From Streptomyces sp. NBC_01264 (GTDB lineage: Bacteria > Actinomycetota > Actinomycetes > Streptomycetales > Streptomycetaceae), in NCBI RefSeq assembly GCF_026340675.1, contig NZ_JAPEOX010000001.1, forward strand, positions 3,348,001 to 3,412,000: a stretch of DNA of 64,000 nucleotides, in the 5' to 3' direction. The notes under the pieces were generated by a model. That model worked only from the letters and a program-made list of their open reading frames with translations. It made no database searches and was not told where the DNA came from. The translations under genes and the position numbers were made by a program. Of the stretch, positions 15,815-23,147 are shown piece after piece (position 1 is the stretch's first letter; each line of letters opens with the position of its first letter).

Positions 15815-17015
15815 GCATCGCACCCCAGCTGTACAGCCGGTCATCCAGCGCGCGGACGCACGGCTCGCTCTGCCACGGAGCGAGCTCGCGCCGTACTTCC
15901 CGGACCCGCTCCATGCCCGTCGCGTACCAGTGCACCTCGAGCAGATCCAGAGCGCGGACCGAGTAGTCGCAGGCCGCCTCCGGGTGGCCAGCTGCCGCCT
16001 CGACCGCGGCGAGGTCGCCGAGCACGACGGTCCGCTGCTTGTCTGCGTCTGCAGGGAGATCCTCGAGGACGCTGAGGAGCGTCTCGCGGGCCTGCGGCAG
16101 GTGCCCGGCCCGAAGCTGCGTGTTCCCCTTGAAGGCTGCCAGACGGACAGCGCTGAACCAGTCCATCCAGTCAGGGCTCGCCTCCTCACTACCGGCCTCG
16201 AGGATGTCCTCGCCACGCGAGATCAGGTTGAGCGCGGCCCGGGTGTTGCCGCAGCGGGTCTCGCACTCGGCCTCGACCGCGTCCAGCCACGCCAGGAGCT
16301 CGGCTGAGGCGGGCCCCCGGCGGGCGGAGGTGCGGGCCATCGCCATCCGCTCCGAGGCGCCCGCCCGGTCACCGGCCCAGCCGGGCACGAACGCGGTGTG
16401 CGCGAGGATTGCGGCACCCAGCAGCGCGTCGTCTGCATCCCCTGCGGCCTGCAGTGCGCGCAGCCACGTCTCCCGCGCCCGGCCCGGCTCGTTGAGGTCG
16501 AAGAACTCGATGCGGCCGGCGAGCAGCCACGACTCGGCGAGCGCCGACGCCACTGCCTTGCGGATGACACCGGACGTAGCAGGGAGCAGCGCGCCGCCCA
16601 GGGTGGCGTGGGCCGAGACAGCGGGGTGCAGGGTGGCGGGCGCGACGGTCCAGTACAGGCGGCGGTGGGCGCGAGTGACCGCCGCGAACGCCGAGGCTGC
16701 GCTCGCTGGCTGCACCGCATTGGGTACGGCCATCGGCGCGGCCGGCGGCGTCCGCAGCACCCGGCCCGCATCCGGCCCTGTGGGGGCGGAGGGGAAGCCG
16801 AGCTCCTCGATGCTGGTCACACCCAGCAGCTCGACGAGGGCGCGCTGCAGGTCCAGGTACGGCAGCGGCGGTGCGTCGGACTCCCAACGCCTCACCTGCC
16901 GGGAGCTGACGCTCAGCCCGCGGTCGGCCAGCGCGTCGGCGAGATCCTGCTGCGAGCGGTATCCCGCTGCCTGACGCGCCGCCCGGAGGCGTGCATTGCC
17001 TAGCGGTCGGGACAT
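15795..17015 (-). CDS. XRE-type regulator with TPR-like C-terminal region
   Basis: A 406-residue leftward gene. ATG 17015 is chosen because GGAGG lies 5 nt upstream; longer forms lack such a site. Residues about 4-65 form a helix-turn-helix: RLRAARQAAGYRSQQDLADA and VSSRQVRRWESDAPPLPYLD. The remaining 330 residues are helical, Ala/Leu/Glu-rich repeats typical of Streptomyces regulators with TPR-like sensor regions. Two 19-bp direct repeats at 17101-17165, between this gene and the divergent small-protein operon, are likely operators. Confidence 0.8.
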   Translation of the reverse strand: MSRPLGNARLRAARQAAGYRSQQDLADALADRGLSVSSRQVRRWESDAPPLPYLDLQRALVELLGVTSIEELGFPSAPTGPDAGRVLRTPPAAPMAVPNAVQPASAASAFAAVTRAHRRLYWTVAPATLHPAVSAHATLGGALLPATSGVIRKAVASALAESWLLAGRIEFFDLNEPGRARETWLRALQAAGDADDALLGAAILAHTAFVPGWAGDRAGASERMAMARTSARRGPASAELLAWLDAVEAECETRCGNTRAALNLISRGEDILEAGSEEASPDWMDWFSAVRLAAFKGNTQLRAGHLPQARETLLSVLEDLPADADKQRTVVLGDLAAVEAAAGHPEAACDYSVRALDLLEVHWYATGMERVREVRRELAPWQSEPCVRALDDRLYSWGAMLSALAN

Positions 17016-17100
17016 CCCAACCTCCATACGTTGTAGGGGCGGTGGCAAGTCTGGCAGTCGGACCGCTACCAGGCCACGCATCACCCACACGAGCGCACAG

Positions 17101-17165
17101 ACGTCCGCTTTACGGCCACAAAGAGGCCGCTCGATGTCCTCGCCATACGTCCGCTAAGAGGCCAC
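17101..17165. promoter_or_regulatory. pair of 19-bp direct repeats, putative operator
   Basis: The pattern ACGTCCGCT-NNNN-GGCCAC occurs at 17101-17119 and 17147-17165, identical at 15 of 19 positions and 46 bp apart. They lie in the shared promoter region of the XRE regulator (leftward) and the small Cys protein genes (rightward). Confidence 0.55.
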
Positions 17166-17207
17166 GCTGATCCCCACCACCCGCTGAGACTGGCAGGGAG
17201 CACCCCC

Positions 17208-17435
17208 GTGGCACCATCACCACCCAGCGAGACCCGCGGCCACCGCACGCCGCACGAATTACCCGCACTGTCGGAGCTGTCCGAGCAGCAGGTCCGCGGG
17301 ACCGCCTGCGTGTACTGCGGGATCCACCTCGACAACGGGGATGCCGTCGATCTCGGAGAGCGCCCCATCTTCCGAGCCGGGCAGCGCAGCCGCTGGTTCC
17401 CCAGGGCCTGCCCCCAGCACGGGGCGCTCGCATGA
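17208..17435 (+). CDS. small Cys/His-rich conserved protein
   Basis: A 75-residue protein starting at GTG 17208 after GGCAGGGAG. The core is ACVYCGIHLDNGDAVDLGER followed by PRACPQHGALA, giving C-x2-C and C-x2-H pairs, so it probably binds one zinc ion. It is coupled by an ATGA overlap to the next small gene. Such proteins are common beside XRE/TPR regulators in Streptomyces; their job is unknown. Confidence 0.65.
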   Translation: MAPSPPSETRGHRTPHELPALSELSEQQVRGTACVYCGIHLDNGDAVDLGERPIFRAGQRSRWFPRACPQHGALA

Positions 17436-17608
17436 CCGCCGGCCGGATCTGCTGCGAGTGCCAGCAGGCCATCGTTGGCGAGGCCCGCGAGATCGTGCGG
17501 CATAGTGCGTCGGGCGTCCGCCCCAACGACTACGTCCACCCCGACCCCTGCCCGCCACGGCAGCCGAGCCGGTCCCGCGTGGCCCGTCTGCTGCCGCGGC
17601 TCCCCTAG
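17432..17608 (+). CDS. 58-residue Cys-rich protein
   Basis: Starts at ATG 17432, overlapping the previous TGA by 4 bp, and ends at TAG 17606-17608. The product begins MTAGRICCECQQAIVGEARE and has a later VHPDPC motif and a basic C-terminus. CCEC plus the distal Cys/His suggests metal binding. Translational coupling with the 75-residue Cys protein indicates a two-protein unit, regulated by the divergent XRE gene. Confidence 0.6.
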   Translation: MTAGRICCECQQAIVGEAREIVRHSASGVRPNDYVHPDPCPPRQPSRSRVARLLPRLP

Positions 17609-17867
17609 ACCCCCGCCTCTCCGGCCGCGGCGGCAGCGGGAGGGGCGGGTACCGGCAGTCTGGTTCGTGTTCGCTTCAACAAAGCTTCGAGCGCACGTTC
17701 GAACCGGCGGCAGTCAAGTCCCCGCAAGCGCACGACCGTTGTGGGCGATTCACACGGGGTGCGAACGATGCGCGCGCATATATGCGGAAACACCTACCCC
17801 GCAAGGCGTAGACCAGGCAAGATGGGGGACTAGTCCCTTGGCCTAAACCAGACGGGGACTGGCTCGA

Positions 17868-18098
17868 TCATGGCATGAGGTCCCGCGCCGGGAGGCGTAG
17901 GGCTCGAGCGAGGCGAAGCAGTTGCGAGAACTTGGCGTCCGTCTTGCCGGCCTCAGTCTTCTGCAGGGTTGTCCGGTCGATCCCAGCCAGCTCGGCAAGC
18001 TTCTCCTGCGTGAGGTCCGCCTGGAGGCGGGCGTCGCGGATCCGATTACCCAGGTCAACGCGGGCCTGGAGGATCCAAGGAGGTGTTGCGGGTTGCAC
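17868..18098 (-). CDS. small XRE-family repressor
   Basis: A 76-residue protein that is essentially one HTH_3 domain: LGNRIRDARLQADLTQEKLA, then IDRTTLQKTEAGKTDAKFSQ and LRLARALRLPARDL. It starts at GTG 18098; the upstream ribosome-binding site is weak. A protein of this type usually acts as a dimeric repressor, here perhaps the immunity or copy repressor of the integrated element. Two palindromes 36-81 bp upstream are probable self-regulatory operators. Confidence 0.78.
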   Translation of the reverse strand: MQPATPPWILQARVDLGNRIRDARLQADLTQEKLAELAGIDRTTLQKTEAGKTDAKFSQLLRLARALRLPARDLMP

Positions 18099-18133
18099 CT
18101 ACTAGACACTCAGACCTGAAGATCGTTTTGTCT

Positions 18134-18179
18134 GCGGGATACATCCCGCTATTTCTGATCAACGCCGATTTGATCGGCG
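18134..18179 (-). promoter_or_regulatory. two palindromes upstream of the XRE repressor
   Basis: GCGGGAT-AC-ATCCCGC (18134-18149) and CGCCGAT-TTG-ATCGGCG (18163-18179) are both perfect 7-bp-arm palindromes, with centres 29-30 bp apart. Both contain a GAT/ATC core. They lie in the promoter region of the XRE gene and suit cooperative binding by a small dimeric repressor. Confidence 0.6.
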
Positions 18180-18257
18180 ACATAGGCGGCCGCAGGGTGT
18201 AGCGGCGCGGGCCCCACCATCAGCGTGGTCGGGGCGCGTCAGGCACCCGGCGGCGAA

Positions 18258-18292
18258 GGTGACCCCCCTCCGACGCATGGAGGGGGGTCACC
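18258..18292 (+). terminator. perfect 14-bp hairpin
   Basis: GGTGACCCCCCTCC (18258-18271) pairs exactly with GGAGGGGGGTCACC (18279-18292) across a 7-base loop. It lies in the 18,110-18,487 non-coding stretch. It may end leftward readthrough or protect an RNA end; direction is uncertain. No gene is seen in the surrounding 380 bp. Confidence 0.5.
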
Positions 18293-18425
18293 GCATTTGG
18301 GCCCTGACCTGCGATAACAGCAAGATCCCTTGGGGGGATTTTAGGGGGCAGGGTGTCGTATTAGTGCTGCATGAGAGCGTAGCGAGACTGCACTGACGTG
18401 TAGTCAAGCTGCACGCAGGCACGAG

Positions 18426-18464
18426 AAAGCCCAGGCCGAGAAGCTTCTGACCTGGGCTTTCCTT
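18426..18464 (-). terminator. terminator after tRNA-Val
   Basis: AAAGCCCAGG (18426-18435) pairs with CCTGGGCTTT (18451-18460). Read leftward, the stem is followed by T-rich CTTTCTCG. It lies 24 bp beyond the tRNA 3' end and can work in both directions. Confidence 0.7.
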
Positions 18465-18487
18465 CACCTCTTACGAGGTCAACGCGG

Positions 18488-18559
18488 TGGGCGCGGACGG
18501 TTTCGAACCGCCGACATCTGCTTTGTAAGAGCAGCGCTCTACCCCTGAGCTACGCACCC
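18488..18559 (-). tRNA. tRNA-Val (anticodon TAC)
   Basis: A full cloverleaf is read on the minus strand: acceptor GGGTGCG with CGCGCCC (one G-T pair), D-arm GCTC-AGGGGTA-GAGC, and anticodon stem CTGCT/AGCAG with loop CTTACAA (anticodon TAC, reading GUA). The T-arm is GGCGG-TTCGAAA-CCGTC with discriminator A. CCA is not encoded. Its 3' end faces the prophage-like region, the usual geometry for an element integrated at a tRNA 3' end. Confidence 0.93.
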
Positions 18560-18675
18560 GTGGATGAGTGGACAGCCTACATGCAGCGCACACCCCCCAC
18601 GCAAACCCGTTCCCGTGGGGGAGAATGGACCGGGGCAGGGGAATTGCGGACGGACCGGGTACGGGAGAGGCGACT

Positions 18676-19923
18676 GTGACGACGGCACCCCGGCGGTGGT
18701 TCGGCGGCGGGCGGGACGAGAGTCGGCGGGCGGATGCTCAGGCGGCGAAGGACGCTGCCGCGGCGGCGTTCTACGAGCTGGACACCGCGCAGCGGGATCT
18801 GCGGATCTCGATCGAGACGATCGCGGCCGCGGACGGCTCGCCGGAGGCGCGTCGGGTGGGTGAGGGGTTCGCCGCGCTCGGGCAGCGCATCGACCAGGTG
18901 AGTCATGTCTACATCGACGCCGTCGACGCGCACGATCTCGATCGGGTGGAGTTGGAGGCGTCCGCCGCGGCGCGGGCCCGGGAGGAGCTGACGCGGGCCA
19001 AGGAGGAGCTGGTCCGGGTCAAGGGCGAGCTCGACCGGTTCGCGCAGGGGCTGCAGCCGCTGCTGGACCGGGCCGAGACGCAGCTGGCGCGGGTCGCGCC
19101 CGCCCGGGAGCGGGCCAGGGCCGCGCTGCTCGCGGCGAGCACGGCGCTGGACGAGGTGCGCGGCAAGGGGATCCGGGCCGACGACCTGGCCGCCCGGCTG
19201 GCCGCGCTCGGGCCGGAGCTGACCAAGCTGAACCAGGGCGCCGCGCAGCACGGCGTACAGGAGACCGTGCAGCGCGCCGACCGGATCCTGCGCGACGCCG
19301 AGGCGATACGGGCCGAGGCGGCGCGGCTCCCGGAGCGTGCGGCGGAGATCGACCGGCGGCTGGTGAGCCTGCGGACCCGCGCGCAGGCGCTGCGCAACCG
19401 GGCGGACCGGGTGGATCCGGTGCTCAGCGAGCTGCGCCGGCGTTTCAGCGCGGCCTGCTGGCAGGACCTCCAGCACGTCCCGGAGCAGGCGGTACGGGAC
19501 GTGGCGCAGGCGGAGGAGCGGCTCGCGGAGGCCGGCCGGGCGCGCGATCAGCAGCAGTGGGCCGTCGTAGCGGCCCTGGTCGAGGCGGTACGGGCCGCGC
19601 TGGACGCCACCGACGAGGCGGTGTCGGCGGCGCAGGACCGGCTGACCCGGCTGGAGGCGGTGGCCCGGGACCCGCAGGCGGAGGTGCAGCGGACCCGGTT
19701 CGCGATCCGGGACGCGCAGCGCCTGGCGATGGAGGGCCGTACGGTCCCCGAGGAGCGGCACGCGCGCCCGCTGGACGACGCGGTGGCGCGGGTGGCGCGG
19801 GCGCTGGCCGCTCTGGAGGACCGCCACCCCGACTACTGGGCCTTCCTCCAGGAGATGGAGTCGGTACGAGCCTCCGTGCAGCGGGTCGTGACGGACATCC
19901 GGACCGAGCGCGGCCACGCCTGA
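18676..19923 (+). CDS. large coiled-coil protein, function unknown
   Basis: A 415-residue protein starting at GTG 18676 behind GGGAGAGG. After a short basic N-terminus (TTAPRRWFGGGRDESRR) the whole chain is Ala/Arg/Glu/Leu-rich heptad sequence, for example ELTRAKEELVRVKGELDRF and RAQALRNRADRVDPVLSEL. There are no membrane segments or enzyme motifs. It may be a cytoskeletal or scaffold-like protein of the kind common in Streptomyces. It is the first gene right of tRNA-Val and is likely ancestral chromosome. Confidence 0.7.
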   Translation: MTTAPRRWFGGGRDESRRADAQAAKDAAAAAFYELDTAQRDLRISIETIAAADGSPEARRVGEGFAALGQRIDQVSHVYIDAVDAHDLDRVELEASAAARAREELTRAKEELVRVKGELDRFAQGLQPLLDRAETQLARVAPARERARAALLAASTALDEVRGKGIRADDLAARLAALGPELTKLNQGAAQHGVQETVQRADRILRDAEAIRAEAARLPERAAEIDRRLVSLRTRAQALRNRADRVDPVLSELRRRFSAACWQDLQHVPEQAVRDVAQAEERLAEAGRARDQQQWAVVAALVEAVRAALDATDEAVSAAQDRLTRLEAVARDPQAEVQRTRFAIRDAQRLAMEGRTVPEERHARPLDDAVARVARALAALEDRHPDYWAFLQEMESVRASVQRVVTDIRTERGHA

Positions 19924-20026
19924 GCGGACCGGGCGGGGAGGCCGGGGAGGGCGGAGAGGCCGGACTTGTCCGGGTGCGGGCATCGATGGATGCTGGAGGG
20001 GCCAGACCGGAGCAGAGGAGGGCGCC

Positions 20027-20752
20027 ATGGCCGCCCACGCTTCCCCCGCGCGCCAGAGGCCGGACGAGCCCCCCGCGCCGCATGAGCCGTACGCACCGCA
20101 CGCGCTCTACGGGTGCCACGAGCAGCACGAGAACTACGCGCCCTACGTGGCCCACGAGCCGTACGCCACGGCGGCGCCGCCCCCGAGTTCGCCGGGGATC
20201 CTGTACCGCATGATGCGTCCCGTCAACGCACGCCTCGACGAGCACCTGCCCAGCGATCACCGGCTCAGCAAGGTCTACCGGGTCGGCGCCGGCCTGACCG
20301 GACTGCTGCTCGTGGTCTTCGGGATCCTGGGGCTCATCGACCGGATCGGGTTCTTCGACACCGGCGGGGACACGGTGCTCGCGCTGAACACCAACGGCGC
20401 GCTGAGCGTGCTGTCGATCTGCATCGGGCTGCTGCTGTTCGTCGGGATGGTCATCGGCGGCAGCTTCGCCTCCACGCTCAACATCGTGCTGGGCGTGCTG
20501 TTCATCGCGAGCGGGTTCGTGAACCTCGCGCTGCTCGACACGCAGATGAACTTCCTGGCCTTCCACATCCCCAACGTGCTGTTCAGCTTCGTGGTGGGCG
20601 TGATGCTGATGTGGTTCGGGATGTACGGACGCGTGGGCAGCGCCCTGCCGCACGACAACCCGTACTGGCGTGCGCGCCACCCCGAGCAGGCGGCTCGGGA
20701 GCAGCGGGCGCAGTCCCGTACGGGCGGGAGGCCCGTCGGCAGGCCGGCGTGA
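20027..20752 (+). CDS. DUF4383 membrane protein
   Basis: A 241-residue protein starting at ATG 20027 after an AGGAGGGC site. Residues 1-60 are Pro/His/Tyr-rich and probably disordered. Four hydrophobic helices follow: YRVGAGLTGLLLVVFGILGL, LSVLSICIGLLLFVGMVIGG, LNIVLGVLFIASGFVNLALL and FHIPNVLFSFVVGVMLMWFG. This is the DUF4383 topology. The role is unknown. The C-terminal 40 residues are basic and cytoplasmic. A very stable hairpin 76 bp downstream ends the transcript. Confidence 0.8.
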   Translation: MAAHASPARQRPDEPPAPHEPYAPHALYGCHEQHENYAPYVAHEPYATAAPPPSSPGILYRMMRPVNARLDEHLPSDHRLSKVYRVGAGLTGLLLVVFGILGLIDRIGFFDTGGDTVLALNTNGALSVLSICIGLLLFVGMVIGGSFASTLNIVLGVLFIASGFVNLALLDTQMNFLAFHIPNVLFSFVVGVMLMWFGMYGRVGSALPHDNPYWRARHPEQAAREQRAQSRTGGRPVGRPA

Positions 20753-20827
20753 GGACGGTCCGGCCTGGGCCTCGATGCGCTTGCGCTTGACCATCCAGTC
20801 GGACCAACTGCCACCGCCATGTCGCGG

Positions 20828-20870
20828 CCGCCGACAGCTCCGCCCGGGCCCGGGGCGGAGCTGTCGGCGG
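20828..20870 (+). terminator. 18-bp perfect stem, terminator-like
   Basis: CCGCCGACAGCTCCGCCC (20828-20845) pairs exactly with 20853-20870 around a 7-base loop. It follows the DUF4383 gene by 76 bp. There is no T-tract. The remaining stretch to 21050 shows no supported gene, only a short open remnant near 20910-21032. Confidence 0.65.
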
Positions 20871-21051
20871 TGGCCCATGCCCCTCCCTCTTCAGACGGCC
20901 CCGAGGTGTAGACGGCATCAGCGCCCAGGCGTGGGCCTCCCTCGCCACGTCCGGCGCCACGATCGACAGGACGCCCGACCGCGCGGTCGCGGAACCCGGC
21001 CTCGCGGTTCCGTGGAACGAGGGGCGGAATCACTGATTCCGGTAGCGCCTC

Positions 21052-21125
21052 GCAATAATTGCTAATTAACGATTACTTGTGCAACTCTTTGCCAAGTCAT
21101 GGGGGCATTTAGGGACTAAAGTCCC
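21052..21125 (+). promoter_or_regulatory. AT-rich promoter region with two palindromes
   Basis: GCAAT-A-ATTGC (21052-21062) and GGGACT-AA-AGTCCC (21112-21125) lie upstream of the FadR-type gene within an unusually AT-rich 60 bp. The second ends 25 bp before the start codon. These are plausible autoregulatory sites for the regulator and the sugar-acid genes that follow. Confidence 0.5.
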
Positions 21126-21150
21126 ATACACACCAAGAGGAAGGCGCGCA

Positions 21151-21843
21151 ATGGGTGGCGATGACGCCGCGTACGCCGGCCGCGGGGTCCACAGGACCGC
21201 CGTCGAAGGCCTGGCCCGCCGGATCTTCGACGGCACCTACGCAGAGGGCGCCACGCTCGACCTCCCCCACCTCCTGGAGGAGCTCGAGGTCAGCCAGACC
21301 GTGCTCCGTGAGGCCATCAAGGTGCTCATGGCCAAGGGGCTGCTCGACGCCCGTCAGAAGCGCGGCACCTTCGTGCGCCCGCTCGCCGACTGGAACCTCT
21401 TCGACGCCGACGTCCTGCGCTGGAAGCTCGCGGCGGGCGCGCCCGCCTGCTTCTTCTCGGACCTGCTGGAGCTGCGCCGCTCGATCGAGCCGGCCGCGGC
21501 CGCGCTGGCCGCCGAACAGGCCACCGAGCAGGACCTGGCCGCGCTGGACGCGGCGCTGACCGCGATGGCGGCGAGCGACTGCGACCCCGTGCTGCACGTG
21601 CGCGCGGACACCTCGTTCCACCTGGCGCTGCTGACCGCCTCGCACAACCTCTTCTTCACCCAGATGTACCGGGTGATCATCCCGGCCCTGGTGGAACGCG
21701 ACCGCGCGGTGCACAAGGGGGACTTCGAGCAACCGCATGCCATCCACCGGGACGTGGTCGACCAGATCCGGCGCGGGGACCCGGACGGCGCCTACATGGC
21801 CGTGCTCGACCTCCTCGACATGGCCCAGCGCGACCACCCGTAG
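21151..21843 (+). CDS. GntR/FadR-family regulator, DgoR-like
   Basis: A 230-residue regulator. ATG 21151 follows AGAGGAAGG; an earlier in-frame ATG at 21079 would read through the palindromic promoter and is rejected. Residues 10-75 are the winged helix ([46 protein letters not shown]). Residues 85-225 are the FCD effector domain, with metal-site residues in [14 protein letters not shown] and [13 protein letters not shown]. The downstream aldolase and kinase suggest control by a sugar acid such as galactonate or KDG. Its supposed target dgoD is broken. Confidence 0.85.
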   Translation: MGGDDAAYAGRGVHRTAVEGLARRIFDGTYAEGATLDLPHLLEELEVSQTVLREAIKVLMAKGLLDARQKRGTFVRPLADWNLFDADVLRWKLAAGAPACFFSDLLELRRSIEPAAAALAAEQATEQDLAALDAALTAMAASDCDPVLHVRADTSFHLALLTASHNLFFTQMYRVIIPALVERDRAVHKGDFEQPHAIHRDVVDQIRRGDPDGAYMAVLDLLDMAQRDHP

Positions 21844-21959
21844 CGCGTCCGCAGCACCCGCAGTACGGCGCCCGCAGCGCCCACCCGAAACAGCACCGCA
21901 GTGCCGCAGCACCGCAGACCCGTCCTGCCACCCCTTACGAGGAGAGGACACCGTCAGCT

Positions 21960-22470
21960 GTGAAGATCACCCGCGTCGGGACCTTCATGGCCCCACCGCG
22001 CTGGATGTCCGTGCGCGCGGAGACCGACGAGGGCGTCGTCGGCTGGGGCGAACCCGTGGTCGAAGGGCGTGCCGCGAAGTCTCGGGCGACGAGCGGGACT
22101 TCGGGCTCGACTTCCACGGCCGGGTCTCCCCCGCAAACGCCCGCCAACGCCCGCCACCGCCCGCCACCGCCCGCCGGATCCTGCCCCTGCCGGCCCCGTA
22201 CGACCCGATGTTCGTCGAGGAGCCGGTCCTCCCCGAGTACGTGCAGGCCGTCCCCGATCTGGTGAACGCCTCCAGCATCCCCCTCGCGCCGGGCGAACGG
22301 CTCTTCTCCCGACGGGAGTTCCTCGCCCTGCTGCGGACCGGCGTGTCACCACCCCGAACTTCCCCATCCAGGAACAATCCATCGGCATCCACTGCAACCA
22401 GGGCGCCGAGCGCCACACCGGGCGCGACCCGGTGTGGCGCCACGAAGACGGTTCCTTCGCCGAGCGGTGA
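21960..22470 (+). pseudogene. degenerate galactonate-dehydratase-like gene (dgoD remnant)
   Basis: Homologous pieces of an enolase-superfamily sugar-acid dehydratase appear in three different frames. The N-terminus from GTG 21960 reads [20 protein letters not shown] and [14 protein letters not shown]. The central metal-binding part reads [28 protein letters not shown] and APGERLFSRREFLALL. The C-terminus reads TPNFPIQEQSIGIHCNQGAE and ends PVWRHEDGSFAER. About 170 residues are left of some 380, so two deletions are implied. A 10-bp tandem expansion (22135-22174) adds material to the middle piece. It cannot encode a working dehydratase. Confidence 0.85.
22135..22174 (+). repeat. 10-bp tandem repeat, four copies
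   Basis: Units AACGCCCGCC, AACGCCCGCC, ACCGCCCGCC, ACCGCCCGCC follow one another inside the dgoD remnant, expanding the sequence that normally encodes Asn-Ala-Arg-Arg. Confidence 0.8.
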
Positions 22471-22529
22471 GCCCCCACCACCACCCGGCAGCACCCCCAC
22501 CCCCCACACATCAGAAGGCAGGCATTCCC

Positions 22530-23147
22530 ATGGAGTTCGGCGCAGCGCTGCGACAGGAGCGGCTCGTCGCCATCGTCCGCGGACGGGACGCGGAGGCGTC
22601 CTTCCGTACCGTCATGGCCCTCGTCGAGGAGGGCGTCCCGCTCATCGAGGTCTCCCTCAGCGGGACCGACGCGCTGGACGTCATCGGCCGGGCCCGCAAG
22701 GAGCTCGGTGACGAGGCCTGGCTCGGGGCCGGTACGGTCCTCACCGCCGAGGACGCCCAGCGGGCCGCCGAAGCCGGAGCCAACCTGATGGTCACCCCGG
22801 GCCTCGGCGCCGGCGTGCGGGAGTCCGTCCGGCAGGGGCTGCCGGTACTGGCCGGGGTCATCACCCCGACCGAGGTCATCGCGGCCGACGCGGCGGGGGC
22901 TGCCGCGCTCAAGCTGTTCCCCGGCTCGATCGGCGGACCGGCGTACCTGCGGGCCCTGCGCGCACCCTTCCCCGACCTGCCGTTCGTACCGGTCGGCGGG
23001 GTGGACGCGGCCGCCGCGGCCGAGTACCTGTCCTCCGGCGCGGTGGCGGTCGGCGTCGGCTCCCCGCTGATCGGGGACGCGGCCGACGGCGGTGACCTGC
23101 TCGCGCTGCGGCGCCGGGCGGCGGAGTTCAAGGCGGCCTGCGCGTGA
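22530..23147 (+). CDS. 2-keto-3-deoxy-phospho(galacto/gluco)nate aldolase
   Basis: A 205-residue class I aldolase that should cleave KDPG or KDPGal to pyruvate and glyceraldehyde 3-phosphate. It starts at ATG 22530. It shows the full KDPG-aldolase pattern: E40 in IEVSLS, GAGTVL, MVTPG, Schiff-base K128 in ALKLFPGS, and the phosphate-binding end FVPVGGV...GAVAVGVGSPL. The length is normal. Its GTGA overlap with the kinase gene couples the two. With dgoD broken, substrate must come from another dehydratase. Confidence 0.9.
   Translation: MEFGAALRQERLVAIVRGRDAEASFRTVMALVEEGVPLIEVSLSGTDALDVIGRARKELGDEAWLGAGTVLTAEDAQRAAEAGANLMVTPGLGAGVRESVRQGLPVLAGVITPTEVIAADAAGAAALKLFPGSIGGPAYLRALRAPFPDLPFVPVGGVDAAAAAEYLSSGAVAVGVGSPLIGDAADGGDLLALRRRAAEFKAACA

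Noticed and set aside
18360..18425. Integrase arm-binding sites near the tRNA (three CTGCA(T/C) words)
   Set aside because: The words are too short and too common to support a claim without knowing the integrase's specificity.
20910..21032. Coding remnant upstream of the FadR-type regulator
   Set aside because: About 40 codons are open with gene-like composition, but I could not match a family and there is no start with a ribosome-binding site. It is not listed as a pseudogene.
21079..21150. Longer start for the FadR-type regulator (ATG 21079)
   Set aside because: It would translate through the palindromic promoter region, and AGAGGAAGG clearly marks ATG 21151.
22135..22174. Possible CRISPR-like array
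   Set aside because: Repeat units are 10 bp without spacers and lie inside a decayed gene. No cas genes or other arrays are present in the window.
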